From contig PQWQ01000015.1 in assembly GCA_002943765.1 (NCBI GenBank), forward strand, positions 1 to 64,000: a DNA stretch of 64,000 bases, written 5' to 3'. A program made the position numbers and the translations under genes. This document shows, piece after piece, positions 47,774 through 58,699 of this stretch (position 1 is the first letter of the stretch; each line of letters opens with the position of its first letter). This DNA comes from Psoroptes ovis (Eukaryota > Arthropoda > Arachnida > Sarcoptiformes > Psoroptidae). The notes beneath the pieces are model-generated. The model saw only the letters and a list, made by a program, of their open reading frames with translations. It searched no databases and was not told the DNA's origin.

Positions 47774-50700
47774 TTTTGACGATGTGTTGCCTTAGATTTT
47801 TTTGATTTTTTTTAAATTTCTAAAGACTATACATCGCCATCTTTTTTCGAAATTTCGAAAAAATCTAAGGCTAACCATCGTCAAAATTTTTCAAAAAATC
47901 GAAAAAATCTAAGGCTATCCATCGTGAAAATTTTTCAAAAAATCGAAAAAATCTAAGGCCAACCATCGTCAAAATTTTTCAAAAAATCGAAAAAATCTTA
48001 GGCTATCCATCGATGAAATTTTTGAATTTTTCGAAAAAATCTAAGGCTATCCATCGATGAAATTTTTGAAAATTTCGAAAAAATCTAAGGCTATCCATCG
48101 ATGAAATTTTTGAAAATTTCGAAAAAATCTAAGGCTATATATCGCCATCTTTTTTGAAAAAATCGAAAAAATCTAAGGCTATCCATCGTCAAAATTTTTG
48201 AAAAAATCGAAAAAATCTAAGGCTAACCATCGTCAAAATTTTTCAAAAAATCGAAAAAATCTAAGGCTATCCATCGTGAAAATTTTTGAAAATTTCGAAA
48301 AAATCTAAGGCTATCCATCGATGAAATTTTTGAATTTTTCGAAAAAATCTAAGGCTATCCATCGTCAAAATTTTTCAAAAAATCGAAAAAATCTAAGGCT
48401 AACCATCGTCGAAATTTTTCAAAAAATCGAAAAAATCTAAGGCTATCCATCGTCAAAATTTTTGAAAAAATCGAAAAAATCTAAGGCTATCCATCGTGAA
48501 AATTTTTGAAAATTTCGAAAAAATCTAAGGCTATCCATCGATGAAATTTTTGAATTTTTCGAAAAAATCTAAGGCTAACCATCGTCGAAATTTTTCAAAA
48601 AATCGAAAAAATCTAAGGCTAACCATCGTGAAAATTTTTCAAAAAATCGAAAAAATCTGAGGCCAACCATCGTCAAAATTTTTCAAAAAATCGAAAAAAT
48701 CTAAGGCTAATCATCGTCAAAATTTTTCAAAAAATCGAAAAAATCTAAGGCTATCCATCGTCAAAATTTTTGAAAAAATCGAAAAAATCTAAGGCTATCC
48801 ATCGTCAAAATTTTTGAAAATTTCGAAAAAATCTAAGGCTATCCATCGATGAAATTTTTGAATTTTTCGAAAAAATCTAAGGCTATCCATCGATGAAATT
48901 TTTGAAAATTTCGAAAAAATCTAAGGCTAACCATCGTCAAAATTTTTCAAAAAATCGAAAAAATCTAAGGCTATCCATCGTCAAAATTTTTCAAAAAATC
49001 GAAAAAATCTAAGGCTAACCATCGTCAAAATTTTTCAAAAAATCGAAAAAATCTAAGGCTAACCATCGTCAAAATTTTTCAAAAAATCGAAAAAATCTAA
49101 GGCTATCCATCGATGAAATTTTTCAAAAAATCGAAAAAATCTAAGGCTAACCATCGTAAAAATTTTTCAAAAAATCGAAAAAATCTAAGGCTATCCATCG
49201 ATGAAATTTTTGAATTTTTCGAAAAAATCTAAGGCTAACCATTGTCAAAATTTTTCAAAGAATCGAAAAAATCTAAGGCTATCCATCGTCAAAATTTTTG
49301 AAAAAATCGAAAAAATCTAAGGCTAACCATCGTCGAAATTTTTCAAAAAATCGAAAAAATCTAAGGCTTTATATCGCCATCTTTTTTGAAAAAATCGAAA
49401 AAATCTAAGGCTAACCATCGTCAAAATTTTTCAAAAAATCGAAAAAATCTTAGGCTAACCATCGTCAAAATTTTTTCAAAAAAATCGAAAAAATCTAAGG
49501 CTATACCATCGTCAAAATTTTTGAAAATTTCGAAAAAATCTAAGGCTATATCGCAAATTTGAAATCGAAAAATCTAAGGCTATCCATCGTCAAAATTTTT
49601 GAAAAAATCGAAAAAATCTAAGGCTAACCATCGTCGAAATTTTTCAAAAAATCGAAAAAATCTAAGGCTATATCGCATCTTTTTGAAAAAATCGAAAAAA
49701 TCTAAGGCTAACCATCGTCAAAATTTTTCAAAAAATCGAAAAAATCTAGGCTAACCATCGTCAAAAAAAAAAAAAAAATCTAAGGCTAACCATCGTCAAA
49801 ATTTTTGAAAATCGAAAAAATCTAAGGCTATCCATCGATGAAATTTTGAATTTTCGAAAAAATCTAAGGCTATCCATCGTCAAAATTTTTCAAAAAATCG
49901 AAAAAATCTAAGGCTAACCATCGTCAAAATTTTTCAAAAAATCGAAAAAATCTAAGGCTATCCATCGTCAAAATTTTTGAAAAAATCGAAAAAATCTAAG
50001 GCTATCCATCGTGAAAATTTTTGAAAATTTCGAAAAAATCTAAGGCTATCCATCGATGAAATTTTTGAATTTTTCGAAAAAAAAAATCGAAAAAAAAAAA
50101 AAATCTAAGGCTAACCATCGTGAAAATTTTAAAAATCGAAAAAATCTAAGGCTATCCATCGTCAAAATTTTTAAAAATCGAAAAAATCTAAGGCTATCCA
50201 TCGTCAAATTTTTCAAAAAAAAAAAAAAAAAAATCGAAAAAATCTAAGGCTAACCATCGTCAAAATTTTTCAAAAAATCGAAAAAATCTAAGGCTATCCA
50301 TCGTCAAAATTTTTCAAAAAATCGAAAAAATCTAAGGCTAACCATCGTCAAAATTTTTCAAAAAATCGAAAAAATCTAAGGCTAACCATCGTCAAAATTT
50401 TTCAAAAAATCGAAAAAATCTAAGGCTATCCATCGATGAAATTTTTCAAAAAATCGAAAAAATCTAAGGCTAACCATCGTAAAAATTTTTCAAAAAATCG
50501 AAAAAATCTAAGGCTATCCATCGATGAAATTTTTGAATTTTTCGAAAAAATCTAAGGCTAACCATTGTCAAAATTTTTCAAAGAATCGAAAAAATCTAAG
50601 GCTATCCATCGTCAAAATTTTTGAAAAAATCGAAAAAATCTAAGGCTAACCATCGTCGAAATTTTTCAAAAAATCGAAAAAATCTAAGGCTTTATATCGC

Positions 50701-51400
50701 CATCTTTTTTGAAAAAATCGAAAAAATCTAAGGCTAACCATCGTCAAAATTTTTCAAAAAATCGAAAAAATCTTAGGCTAACCATCGTCAAAATTTTTCA
50801 AAAAATCGAAAAAATCTAAGGCTAACCATCGTCAAAATTTTTCAAAAAATCGAAAAAATCTAAGGCTATACATCGTCAAAATTTTTCACAAAATCGAAAA
50901 AATCTAAGGCTATCCATCGTGAAAATTTTTGAAAATTTCGAAAAAATCTAAGGCTATAGTCTTTGCAAATTTTTGGAAATTTCGGAAAAATCTAAGGCTA
51001 TCCATCGTCAAAATTTTTGAAAAAATCGAAAAAATCTAAGGCTAACCATCGTCGAAATTTTTCAAAAAATCGAAAAAATCTAAGGCTTTATATCGCCATC
51101 TTTTTTGAAAAAATCGAAAAAATCTAAGGCTAACCATCGTCAAAATTTTTCAAAAAATCGAAAAAATCTTAGGCTAACCATCGTCAAAATTTTTCAAAAA
51201 ATCGAAAAAATCTAAGGCTAACCATCGTCAAAATTTTTCAAAAAATCGAAAAAATCTAAGGCTATACATCGTCAAAATTTTTCACAAAATCGAAAAAATC
51301 TAAGGCTATCCATCGTGAAAATTTTTGAAAATTTCGAAAAAATCTAAGGCTATAGTCTTTGCAAATTTTTGGAAATTTCGGAAAAATTCTAAGGCTAAGA
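47774..51400. repeat. 44-bp tandem satellite, about 80 copies, with higher-order structure
   Basis: The unit (aaggctaaccatcgtcaaaa, then tttttcaaaaaatcgaaa, then aaatct) repeats every 44 bp, measured directly between successive atcgtc motifs (49021 and 49065). Variants carry TCGATG, TATATCGCCATC or GAATTTTTCG blocks. Marker variants repeat at fixed distances: attgtc at 49241 and 50564, and atatcg at 49371 and 50694, so a block is duplicated 1,323 bp apart. Other markers (50694 and 51090; 50961 and 51357) repeat at 396 bp, which is nine units. The first unit (47774-47815) is inverted relative to the rest. 44 is not a multiple of three, so no lasting reading frame exists. Copies near 49.45-50.25 kb are more ragged, with long A runs. 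Confidence 0.95.
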
Positions 51401-52603
51401 TCATTGGAAATTTTCACATGAAAATTCTGAGACCTTCCATGCCTATCTTCTATCAAAAATTCAAATCCGAATCGGAATATTTTCCAAAGTTATTAAATTC
51501 GATACATTTTCAAATTCTCAAAGATTTCTCGATTATCATGAAACAAAAATCAATAGGCTCATTTAAAGTCTATTAATCATTAAATCAGCATCAAAAATAA
51601 AATATCATTTATTCAATCATTCAAATTTTATTATGATCATATGATCTAATCATATGACGGGAATCGTCATTTTTTTCCAATATTTATCATTGAACAAATA
51701 AATAATTTGAATTCTAATACAGGAAAAAAATGAAAATCACAAACGAAAGATGAGCTGTCAAGATTTCCAGAGATCCAGATCAAGTTATTAAAGATAAATT
51801 ATTAATAAAAGAAATCAATTTTTTCTTTTGACAACAAATTATAAACAAAAATTGATGTGAAACAAAAAAAATATATATTGAAATTGATTGATTCTAAGAT
51901 TGAATCAATCATTGTTGCCGAATATTTATAAAATGATTTCCATTCAAATAATAATCACAAGTATTTGTTTGTTCACAAATCTCGAAAGTTGATATTTCGA
52001 AAGAAAAAATTGATAAAATTCCACATTTCATCATCTTGAATATCATCATTTGATTTGATCAACATAAAACACATGATGCCATTATCTTTGTTTGTCTTGA
52101 TTTTTTTTTTTTTTTTTTTTGCCAAAAATAATTTCAACTAATTCAAATTATTCAGGGAAATATTTGGGTCAAAAGGCTTAATTGTTGCTTGTTTTGTTGT
52201 TGTTGTTGTCATTTATTGCTTATCATTTCGGCTAAATCATTGATTAATGATTAATGATGTTTAGATTTGATCATTAACAGCAAGGTACCAAATTGCGACG
52301 ACGACGACTACGACGACCATTACCACCACCACTACGACCATCGCCCGATAACAATGTCTAATTGATGATTGTTGTGCTCATTTGGTGTATAATTATTGAA
52401 ATGAATCATTAATTCGGATTTTATTCGAATTCAATTCATAATTTTGCATAAAATAATCATTAAGAAAATGGTAAAAAATAGAATTTCAAATTTTCAAAAT
52501 TTTCAAAATTTTGATTTAATTAAATATAAAAATAAATCATTTTCTTGTTATAAGTCATATAGACAATTATAATTATAATTTCAAAAAAATTTTAAACAAG
52601 ATA
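51401..52603. other. intergenic DNA right of the satellite
   Basis: The last degraded units fade near 51400. After that the sequence is unique and AT-rich, with a T run at about 52099-52121 and a short GAC/CGA-rich patch at about 52290-52350 (gacgacgacta, ccaccacc). No gene was recognised. Confidence 0.45.
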
Positions 52604-52683
52604 TTTGGTTGTCCCATAAGTTCTTGCCGTTTTTCAAATGAAAAATAATTTAAAAAACGGCAAGAACTTATGGGACAACCAAA
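52604..52683. mobile_element. mariner-type MITE, copy 2 of the first subfamily (80 bp)
   Basis: Ends TTTGGTTGTCCCATAAGTT and AACTTATGGGACAACCAAA, flanked by TA at 52602-52603 and 52684-52685. Arms and the A-rich centre match copy 1 at 1072-1153 closely, differing mainly at the outermost base and at CTGTT/CCGTT. Full arm pairing predicts a strong hairpin. Confidence 0.85.
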
Positions 52684-52940
52684 TACAATTTTGAAAATTC
52701 AGAAAATTTATTTTTAAATTTATGAATTTTTATTTCATTTCATATCTGTGAATGAATGAAATGATAATTTATAATTTGGTCTCAATAGAATTCAATACAC
52801 CAATACTGGCATTTGTTTTCGCTTTTGATTGTTCAAAATTTTGCCCAAAACAATCAATCATATACAATCTATGAATCATTGTTGAAAATTCTAAAATTTG
52901 AAAAATTGAACTTTAAAAATAACTAAAATAATTTTTTATA

Positions 52941-53020
52941 TTATGCTGTCCGGAAAGTTTTGGCCGATTTTCATGAGCAACTCTATCGATCAAGCCGCAT
53001 GAACTTTTCGGACAACCTCA
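52941..53020. mobile_element. mariner-type MITE, second subfamily, diverged copy (80 bp)
   Basis: Right end GAACTTTTCGGACAACCTCA followed by TA. The left end TTATGCTGTCCGGAAAGTT is preceded by TA. It resembles the element at 28668-28748 in its ends (TGTCCGGAAAGTTTT) and is more decayed. It lies only 257 bp from the end of the previous MITE. Confidence 0.65.
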
Positions 53021-53519
53021 TACATTCAATATAAATATAGAAATCAATTGAGTAAATATATCAATGAAGAAGAAGAAAAAGAAGAACAATTTAAACAAAT
53101 CAACAATGCGAGACTTATTGAAATGAAATTAATTTTAATTGACTTTTTTTTTAAAGAAAAAAAAGGGGTTAAAATAACAATACAATCGATTGTGCGATTC
53201 ATTATTGTTATATCGACCTGATTCACCCTGAATGAATTACAATGTGGTCCATGCACCTTGAATGATAATAAATTTTTCTGAATTTTATCTGAAAAAATTT
53301 TCAAAGGAAACTTGATTCAATCATTCTCACACAGATATTAAATAAATCGGTACCCTTTTTCAATGTGCTTGAAACACTTGAAAAATTTCAAAAGGTTTAA
53401 TGGACCATTATGCTTATTCTTATCATTGTCGATCCCATTGTCAATAATCTTTTGTCAAAGATTCACCAATTTTGTTGGTGTGCGAAAAGAATGGTTTAGG
53501 GTTCATTAAGGTGTTATTC

Positions 53520-53552
<33 letters not shown>

Positions 53553-55488
53553 TCAAGGTGAATTTATTTATTTATTCATTAAATAATCCAGTAGAAATGT
53601 TTCTTTATTTTTCGAAGAAAAATAATTACACATTTACTTATGTGTCTTAGATTTAAGTTTGTGAAAAATGTTAGTTTTTAACCGGTGAAACGAAAATTGT
53701 CAACACCGACTGTAACGCCGGTAAAGTTTTGAACTAACGTCCAAAACGACGTAGTAATACGGTGGCGGCTAAATTAATTGAAATTGACTAAAAACAGCTT
53801 TATACGTCTTTGAGAGCTTCATCTTTGATTATAATTAATATTTTCTTATTCAAAAAATAAAATAAATGAATATGTTAATCATCATTAACAAACGAAAAGA
53901 AAAAAAAATAAAGAAATCATCTTCATCTCATAATCTACTACTTATACAATGATAATAATAATGGAAATAATAATCAATGGTGAATGGATAATGTCATTGT
54001 CATTGATGAAATAAGAATAAATAGAAGAGGAAAAATGGCAAAAAAAAATGTCATATGAACCAGATCAAATATTAATGATAATAATAAGATTAACCTCTTC
54101 TCTCTCTCTCAAATCATATGTATTGTTACACTTTGAATTCTTATACTTCTTTTGTTTTTTCTTTGAATCTAAAAATCTAAAATACTTAAGGTGGAAATTC
54201 AAAGAAAAATATTCAACACATCTCGTGTACAATAATAATAAACAATGCAAATATTCACATTATTCACATTTTATATTTGAAATATTTCAAATAAAAATGA
54301 ATATCCAGAAGTCACATATTCATCATCAGGCACATAAAACAACCAAGCAAGCAAAGACCATTAACCTCTTTTCATTTGTATTGAAATATATTTTTTTTAT
54401 TTTCGCTAAAATGTCTTACCTCTTCAATATATATAAAGTGGAAAATAAATATAACAACAGCAACAATTCAACATGATATAAAATTGTTGTTGTTGAATTC
54501 CTTCAATGATAGATTCATTCATAGAAAAAAAACATGGAAATATCTGTAAAATATTGAAAGGATTTTATGATTCATTCAACTTGTATGCCATTCATTCATT
54601 CATTGATTCATTCATTTGAATTTGAATTAAATTTGAATTAAAAGTCAATGAATGAATGAATGAATCAAAAGAATGAATCAACGAATGTTTGCCAAACACC
54701 ATTTCCAACCATATTATTCTTTTACCTGAAGGTTTATTTTATTCAATTTTTTTTAATTGAAGCTTTTCAATGTATATATTCTTCAACAAATGTCTGTCTA
54801 GCCAATGTCTTCGTTTAAATAACAATTTCAATACACAAACACACAGACAAGTTCTAGCCATTAGATAATCGGGGCCATCTCTCTTCATGCATGTCTATGC
54901 ATCTGTGCAGCACATATCTATCACTCAAAATCTACCATCATTTTTCGTATTGAAAAATACAAAATTGAATTGAATCAACAAAAAAAAAAAAAAAAAAAAA
55001 TGATTTCATCAATACTTGAATATATACTTGAACCATTGTTGTTATGGTTGTTGATGATGATGATGATGATGATGATATTATAATTATTATTATTTACGGT
55101 AATTTTATTTCTTTGTTTTCTGCTGATTTTTCGGCTGATTTTTTGATGATATTATCGGGCAAACAAACAAAAACGAAAAATTCAATTCGGACAACATGTA
55201 ATTCAACAGCAACAACAACAACAGCAAAATGTTAAAACAAAAGCCCACATTATATTCCTGCTGGAAAGATCGTGCTGAAAATGTTTTTGTAGGAAGTTTT
55301 TTTGTTGAAATCAAATTCATCATTCCATTTCATTTTGATCAAAAGAGAGAAAATGGCCTGAATTTTCGGTTGAAACATACAGAAAAAAAAATGATAAATT
55401 TTTATTTTTCGAAATGATTCATTCATATTCAATTGAATTGAATTGAATTCTATTCATTCATTTTTTTTCACATAAATGTTTCAAATAC
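53021..55488. other. intergenic DNA with simple repeats
   Basis: Includes an ATC microsatellite at about 53519-53551, a slightly GC-richer patch at 53680-53775 (ACCGG and CGCCGGT motifs), CATT/ATTC runs near 54590-54665, and an A run at about 54979-55000. Open frames here are low-complexity and show no recognised family. Confidence 0.4.
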
Positions 55489-57324
55489 AAAGGGTTTCCT
55501 TTAATAACATAGAGTGATGCGGCCCCTGGAAAAAAATCAGAATGAAAGTTATCGCATCATGTTTTTGGTCAATAGAGATGAAAAAAAGTCAATTATGGTC
55601 ATCTCCAATTCTTGACCCTTCCTGTCCAAAAAGGGGGTCAAAAGTCAATAATTGCTATATCTCGGCCGTTTTAAGAGGTGAACTCTCAATTTTTTCAATA
55701 ATTAAAGATTATCTAGCTAATAATCATTGGTGAAAATATCATTGCTTAACACGATCGAGAAACCGAAATATATCCATTTGAAGTTACCATTGTCATTATC
55801 ATATGGGCTGCCAGTTGACGTGTACACGTCAAAACTGAAGTGCTCGGTGATTCGCTCAACAACTGTCGTATTTAACACAAGTATTTCTAAGTCTATGATA
55901 TTTTGGGCTATTGTTGGTTCAACTTCATGTAATGATATTAATATCAGGTAATGATGCCAGCATTGAAAGGCCAACGGAATCAATTAACAACAACTGAATC
56001 GAATCATTTACGCTTTGTTACCAAAATCCGTTGGCCAGTAGAAGCAGTGCATGGAGTCATAGCACAAAAATATAAGCTTCTACACCACCATTTTCTGAAT
56101 CAATCGCTGTCAAAAGCATCGACGTATTGCAGAATAGCTTGCTATCTGGTGAACAATTTTTGTAAGCGATATACGAGCGATAAGGACAATGTTGATGTAA
56201 TTGTGCTGCGAATGTTTAAAATGAATTTAACCAACAACGATCTTGGTCAATATGTTATAGATAATAATCTCAATTATAAAAAAACATATTTATCAACACA
56301 TGGAGCAATGATCTTGCAGATTTTCCACAATTCTCACTCGAACTATTGATAATGTTTTTCACTGGGTCATATCAACTGTCACAATCGATAACATACCTGG
56401 GAGAAATGCTATCAGACCATGATCAATTGCTCGTAGAAAAAATGTTGGGTGATATGTCTTTGATTCGATGGGTTCGATCGAGACATATCAATTAAAAGGC
56501 CTACCGGGTTTGTGTAAAATATCAACCGAATGGCCATGAACTTGATTCAATATTAGGCCATTATTGTACTTGTGCCATCGGGAACCGAACCATTGGTTCG
56601 TGTTCACATGTTTCAGCTCTAATATATTATCTAAGTTATGGCAAGTACGAGAACCGTAGATTCCTGCCAGCTGAGGCTCTGAAAAACATCTTCGATCATA
56701 GCGGTCCGATCGTTTTTGATGATGATGAAAGTGATATCAAAGAGTGATTTATCCTAATTTTTCTTTCTTATTTTTTTTTTTTTTTTTTTTTGAATATTTC
56801 TTGTTAATATTTTTGTAGATATATATTTTAGATAATATATGGTGGCTGTTAGATGGTGGTTTATGTCCTGTGGCTGCCAAAATGTCATTAAATGGTTATG
56901 CTTGGGCTTAAATGGTCATCAATTGATGATGAACATGGAAATACTTGTGTTAAATGCGACAGTTGTTGAGCGAATCACCGAGCACTTCAGTTTTGACGTG
57001 TACACGTCAACTGGCAGCCCATATGATAATGACAATGGTAACTTCAAATGGATATATTTCGGTTTCTCGATCGTGTTAAGCAATGATATTTTCACCAATG
57101 ATTAATAGCTAGATAATCTTTAATTATTGAAAAAATTGAGAGTTCACCTCTTAAAACGGCCGAGATATAGCAATTATTGACTTTTGACCCCCTTTTTGGA
57201 CCGGAAGGGTCAAGAATTGGAGATGACCATAATTGACTTTTTTTCATCTCTATTGACCAAAAACATGATGCGATAACTTTTATTCTGATTTTTTTCCAGG
57301 GGCCGCTATTCTAGGTTACCCTTT
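55489..57324. mobile_element. 1.8 kb fold-back DNA transposon, ISL2EU-like remnant
   Basis: Two arms of about 370 bp form near-identical inverted repeats. The left arm runs from AAAGGGT at 55489 and passes GCGGCCCCTGG and ACGTGTACACGTCAA. The right arm is its complement ending ACCCTTT at 57324. The middle (about 55950-56745) holds the C-terminal part of a transposase. Length, inverted ends and the transposase type point to the PIF/ISL2EU-like group. No clear target-site duplication was seen. The N-terminal catalytic region is missing, so the copy cannot move by itself. Confidence 0.8.
55951..56745 (+). pseudogene. broken DDE/SWIM-finger transposase, C-terminal part
   Basis: A first open part (55951-56349) has NQLTTTESNHLRFVTKIRW and PVEAVHG, the end of a DDE_Tnp_4-like catalytic domain. 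The frame then shifts at an A7 run near 56279-56286 into a second part with NDLADFPQFSLELL, GSYQLSQSITYL and WVRSRHIN. An in-frame TAA at about 56493 follows. After it comes a SWIM zinc finger, HYCTCAIGNRTIGSCSHV (C-x-C..C-x-H), and an acidic end closing with TGA near 56745. DDE plus SWIM finger is typical of ISL2EU/IS4EU elements in arthropods. The frameshift, the stop and the missing 5' part make it a pseudogene. Confidence 0.75.
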
Positions 57325-58174
57325 GGAATTTTAAAAAACTTACAAACAACACAACACAACAGCCGACGAACGACGCCCAAATTATTTCAAAATAACACTA
57401 ATTTAAAAAAAATTATGAATGATGATTCATCATGCTACGGTGATATCCGGTTGATACTTGTTTGAACGAATTGGTTGGATGAATCATGGATTTAATTCAA
57501 TGATTCATTCAACCATTGGAAGCCATTGAAACCGACCATTCATTCATTAATCAATTTGTTGATTCATCATTAATCAAAAAAAACATTAATGAAATTTTAC
57601 ATGTTGAAAAAATGCAAAAAATTTCAATTTATTTCATTTTATTCAAATTCAAATTCATTCAAAAAGCAAAATACAAAATTTTCAAAATTATCATTAATGT
57701 TGTATATTGAATTGGAAATTAATTTTAGAAATTTGTAAATCATTTGTTTGTGTGTGTGTGTGTGTGTATGTGGATTGATTACAGATTTTTCAAATATTTT
57801 CTCACTCACAAATCATTTTTCTGACAATTAATTGTCTTGGTTGTTTGAATGTGTTTTGTTTTGAACCTTACAGTTGTTGTTGCTTTAGTTTTCGATCAAT
57901 ATTGATTGAAATTGACAATTACACACACATACATTCATACTGACTGTTCAAATGACTGTTGACTATTTTTGAATTTTGTATGTTTTGTATTTGAATTGAT
58001 TGAATTGAATATTGTATTTTTTTGTAGTAAAAAAATATGAATTTCTTTTTTAAAGAAATGTTGATTCAAAGAAAGATCAAAGATCAATAATAATAATAAT
58101 AATAATAATCGATTGGATAATATTATTAATGGATATTTTTTTTAAAATCATGGATTGATTGATTAATTAATTAA
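57325..58174. other. intergenic DNA between the fold-back element and the small gene
   Basis: AT-rich with a TG microsatellite at about 57750-57769 and a TAA run near 58087-58108. No gene was seen. Confidence 0.4.
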
Positions 58175-58244
58175 TTTATTAATGAAAGAAAAGAAAAGAA
58201 AAAAATTAAATTATAAGAAAAGAAAAAAATGATTAATTATCGGT

Positions 58245-58478
58245 TCAAGCTTTTGGAGCTTCAGCTTCGGTGGCTGTTGCTGCTGCTGCTGCGGCAGCTG
58301 TTGTACCATCTTTCGTTGGACATGATCCACAACATTTACCACCATCGGTTTTATCTTCGGCTTTTGCTTGACATACTTGTTGTTGTTGTTGTGTACCATC
58401 GACTGGTGTTGAATTATTACATTCTTCAGTTGCAGCTGGTGTTGTTGCAGCTTGTTGTTGTTGTTCAGTTGAAGACAT
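58245..58478 (-). CDS. small Ala/Gln/Cys-containing protein, function unknown
   Basis: A single exon of 77 residues starting MSSTEQQQQAATTP and ending EAEAPKA. The middle has EECNNST, VCQAKAED and GGKCCGSCPTKDG, five cysteines in all, in a hydrophilic Ala, Thr, Gln-rich frame. Cysteine placement faintly recalls metallothionein-like metal binders, but there are too few cysteines to claim that. Support for a real gene: an ATG start, a TATAAATA box about 165 bp upstream, a minus-strand AATAAA complement (TTTATT) at about 58174-58179, and GC-rich codon use compared with flanks. No signal peptide or membrane span. Confidence 0.55.
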   Translation of the reverse strand: MSSTEQQQQAATTPAATEECNNSTPVDGTQQQQQVCQAKAEDKTDGGKCCGSCPTKDGTTAAAAAAATATEAEAPKA

Positions 58479-58640
58479 TTTTGAATATGTTGAATTTGAA
58501 AGAAATGAATTGATGAAATTCAAACAATTGTGAAAAGATGATTTAAAATTTGGTAAATTTGAAAATATTTTAAACGAAAAAAAAACTTATCGAAAACTTG
58601 GTAAATCGAATGAATGATCAACAAGTGTTTCGGAATGTCA

Positions 58641-58648
58641 TATTTATA
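58641..58648 (-). promoter_or_regulatory. TATA box of the small Cys-containing gene
   Basis: TATAAATA on the minus strand, 163 bp upstream of the ATG, allowing a 5' UTR of about 130 bases. Such clear TATA boxes usually mark highly or inducibly expressed genes. Confidence 0.45.
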
Positions 58649-58699
58649 CTTTTTTCCCAATCGTTTTTTTTTGGCTTGCCTGATACCATCATCTATCAT

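Noticed and set aside
47774..51400. CRISPR-like array reading of the tandem repeat
   Set aside because: There are no unique spacers. Units are contiguous and similar throughout, as in a satellite.
50056..51576. Open frames within the satellite
   Set aside because: The 44-bp unit shifts frame at every copy, so these are artefacts of repeat sequence.
55717..57105. Identical 60-residue frames in the two arms of the fold-back element
   Set aside because: They are mirror images due to the inverted repeat, with no domain and no separate support.
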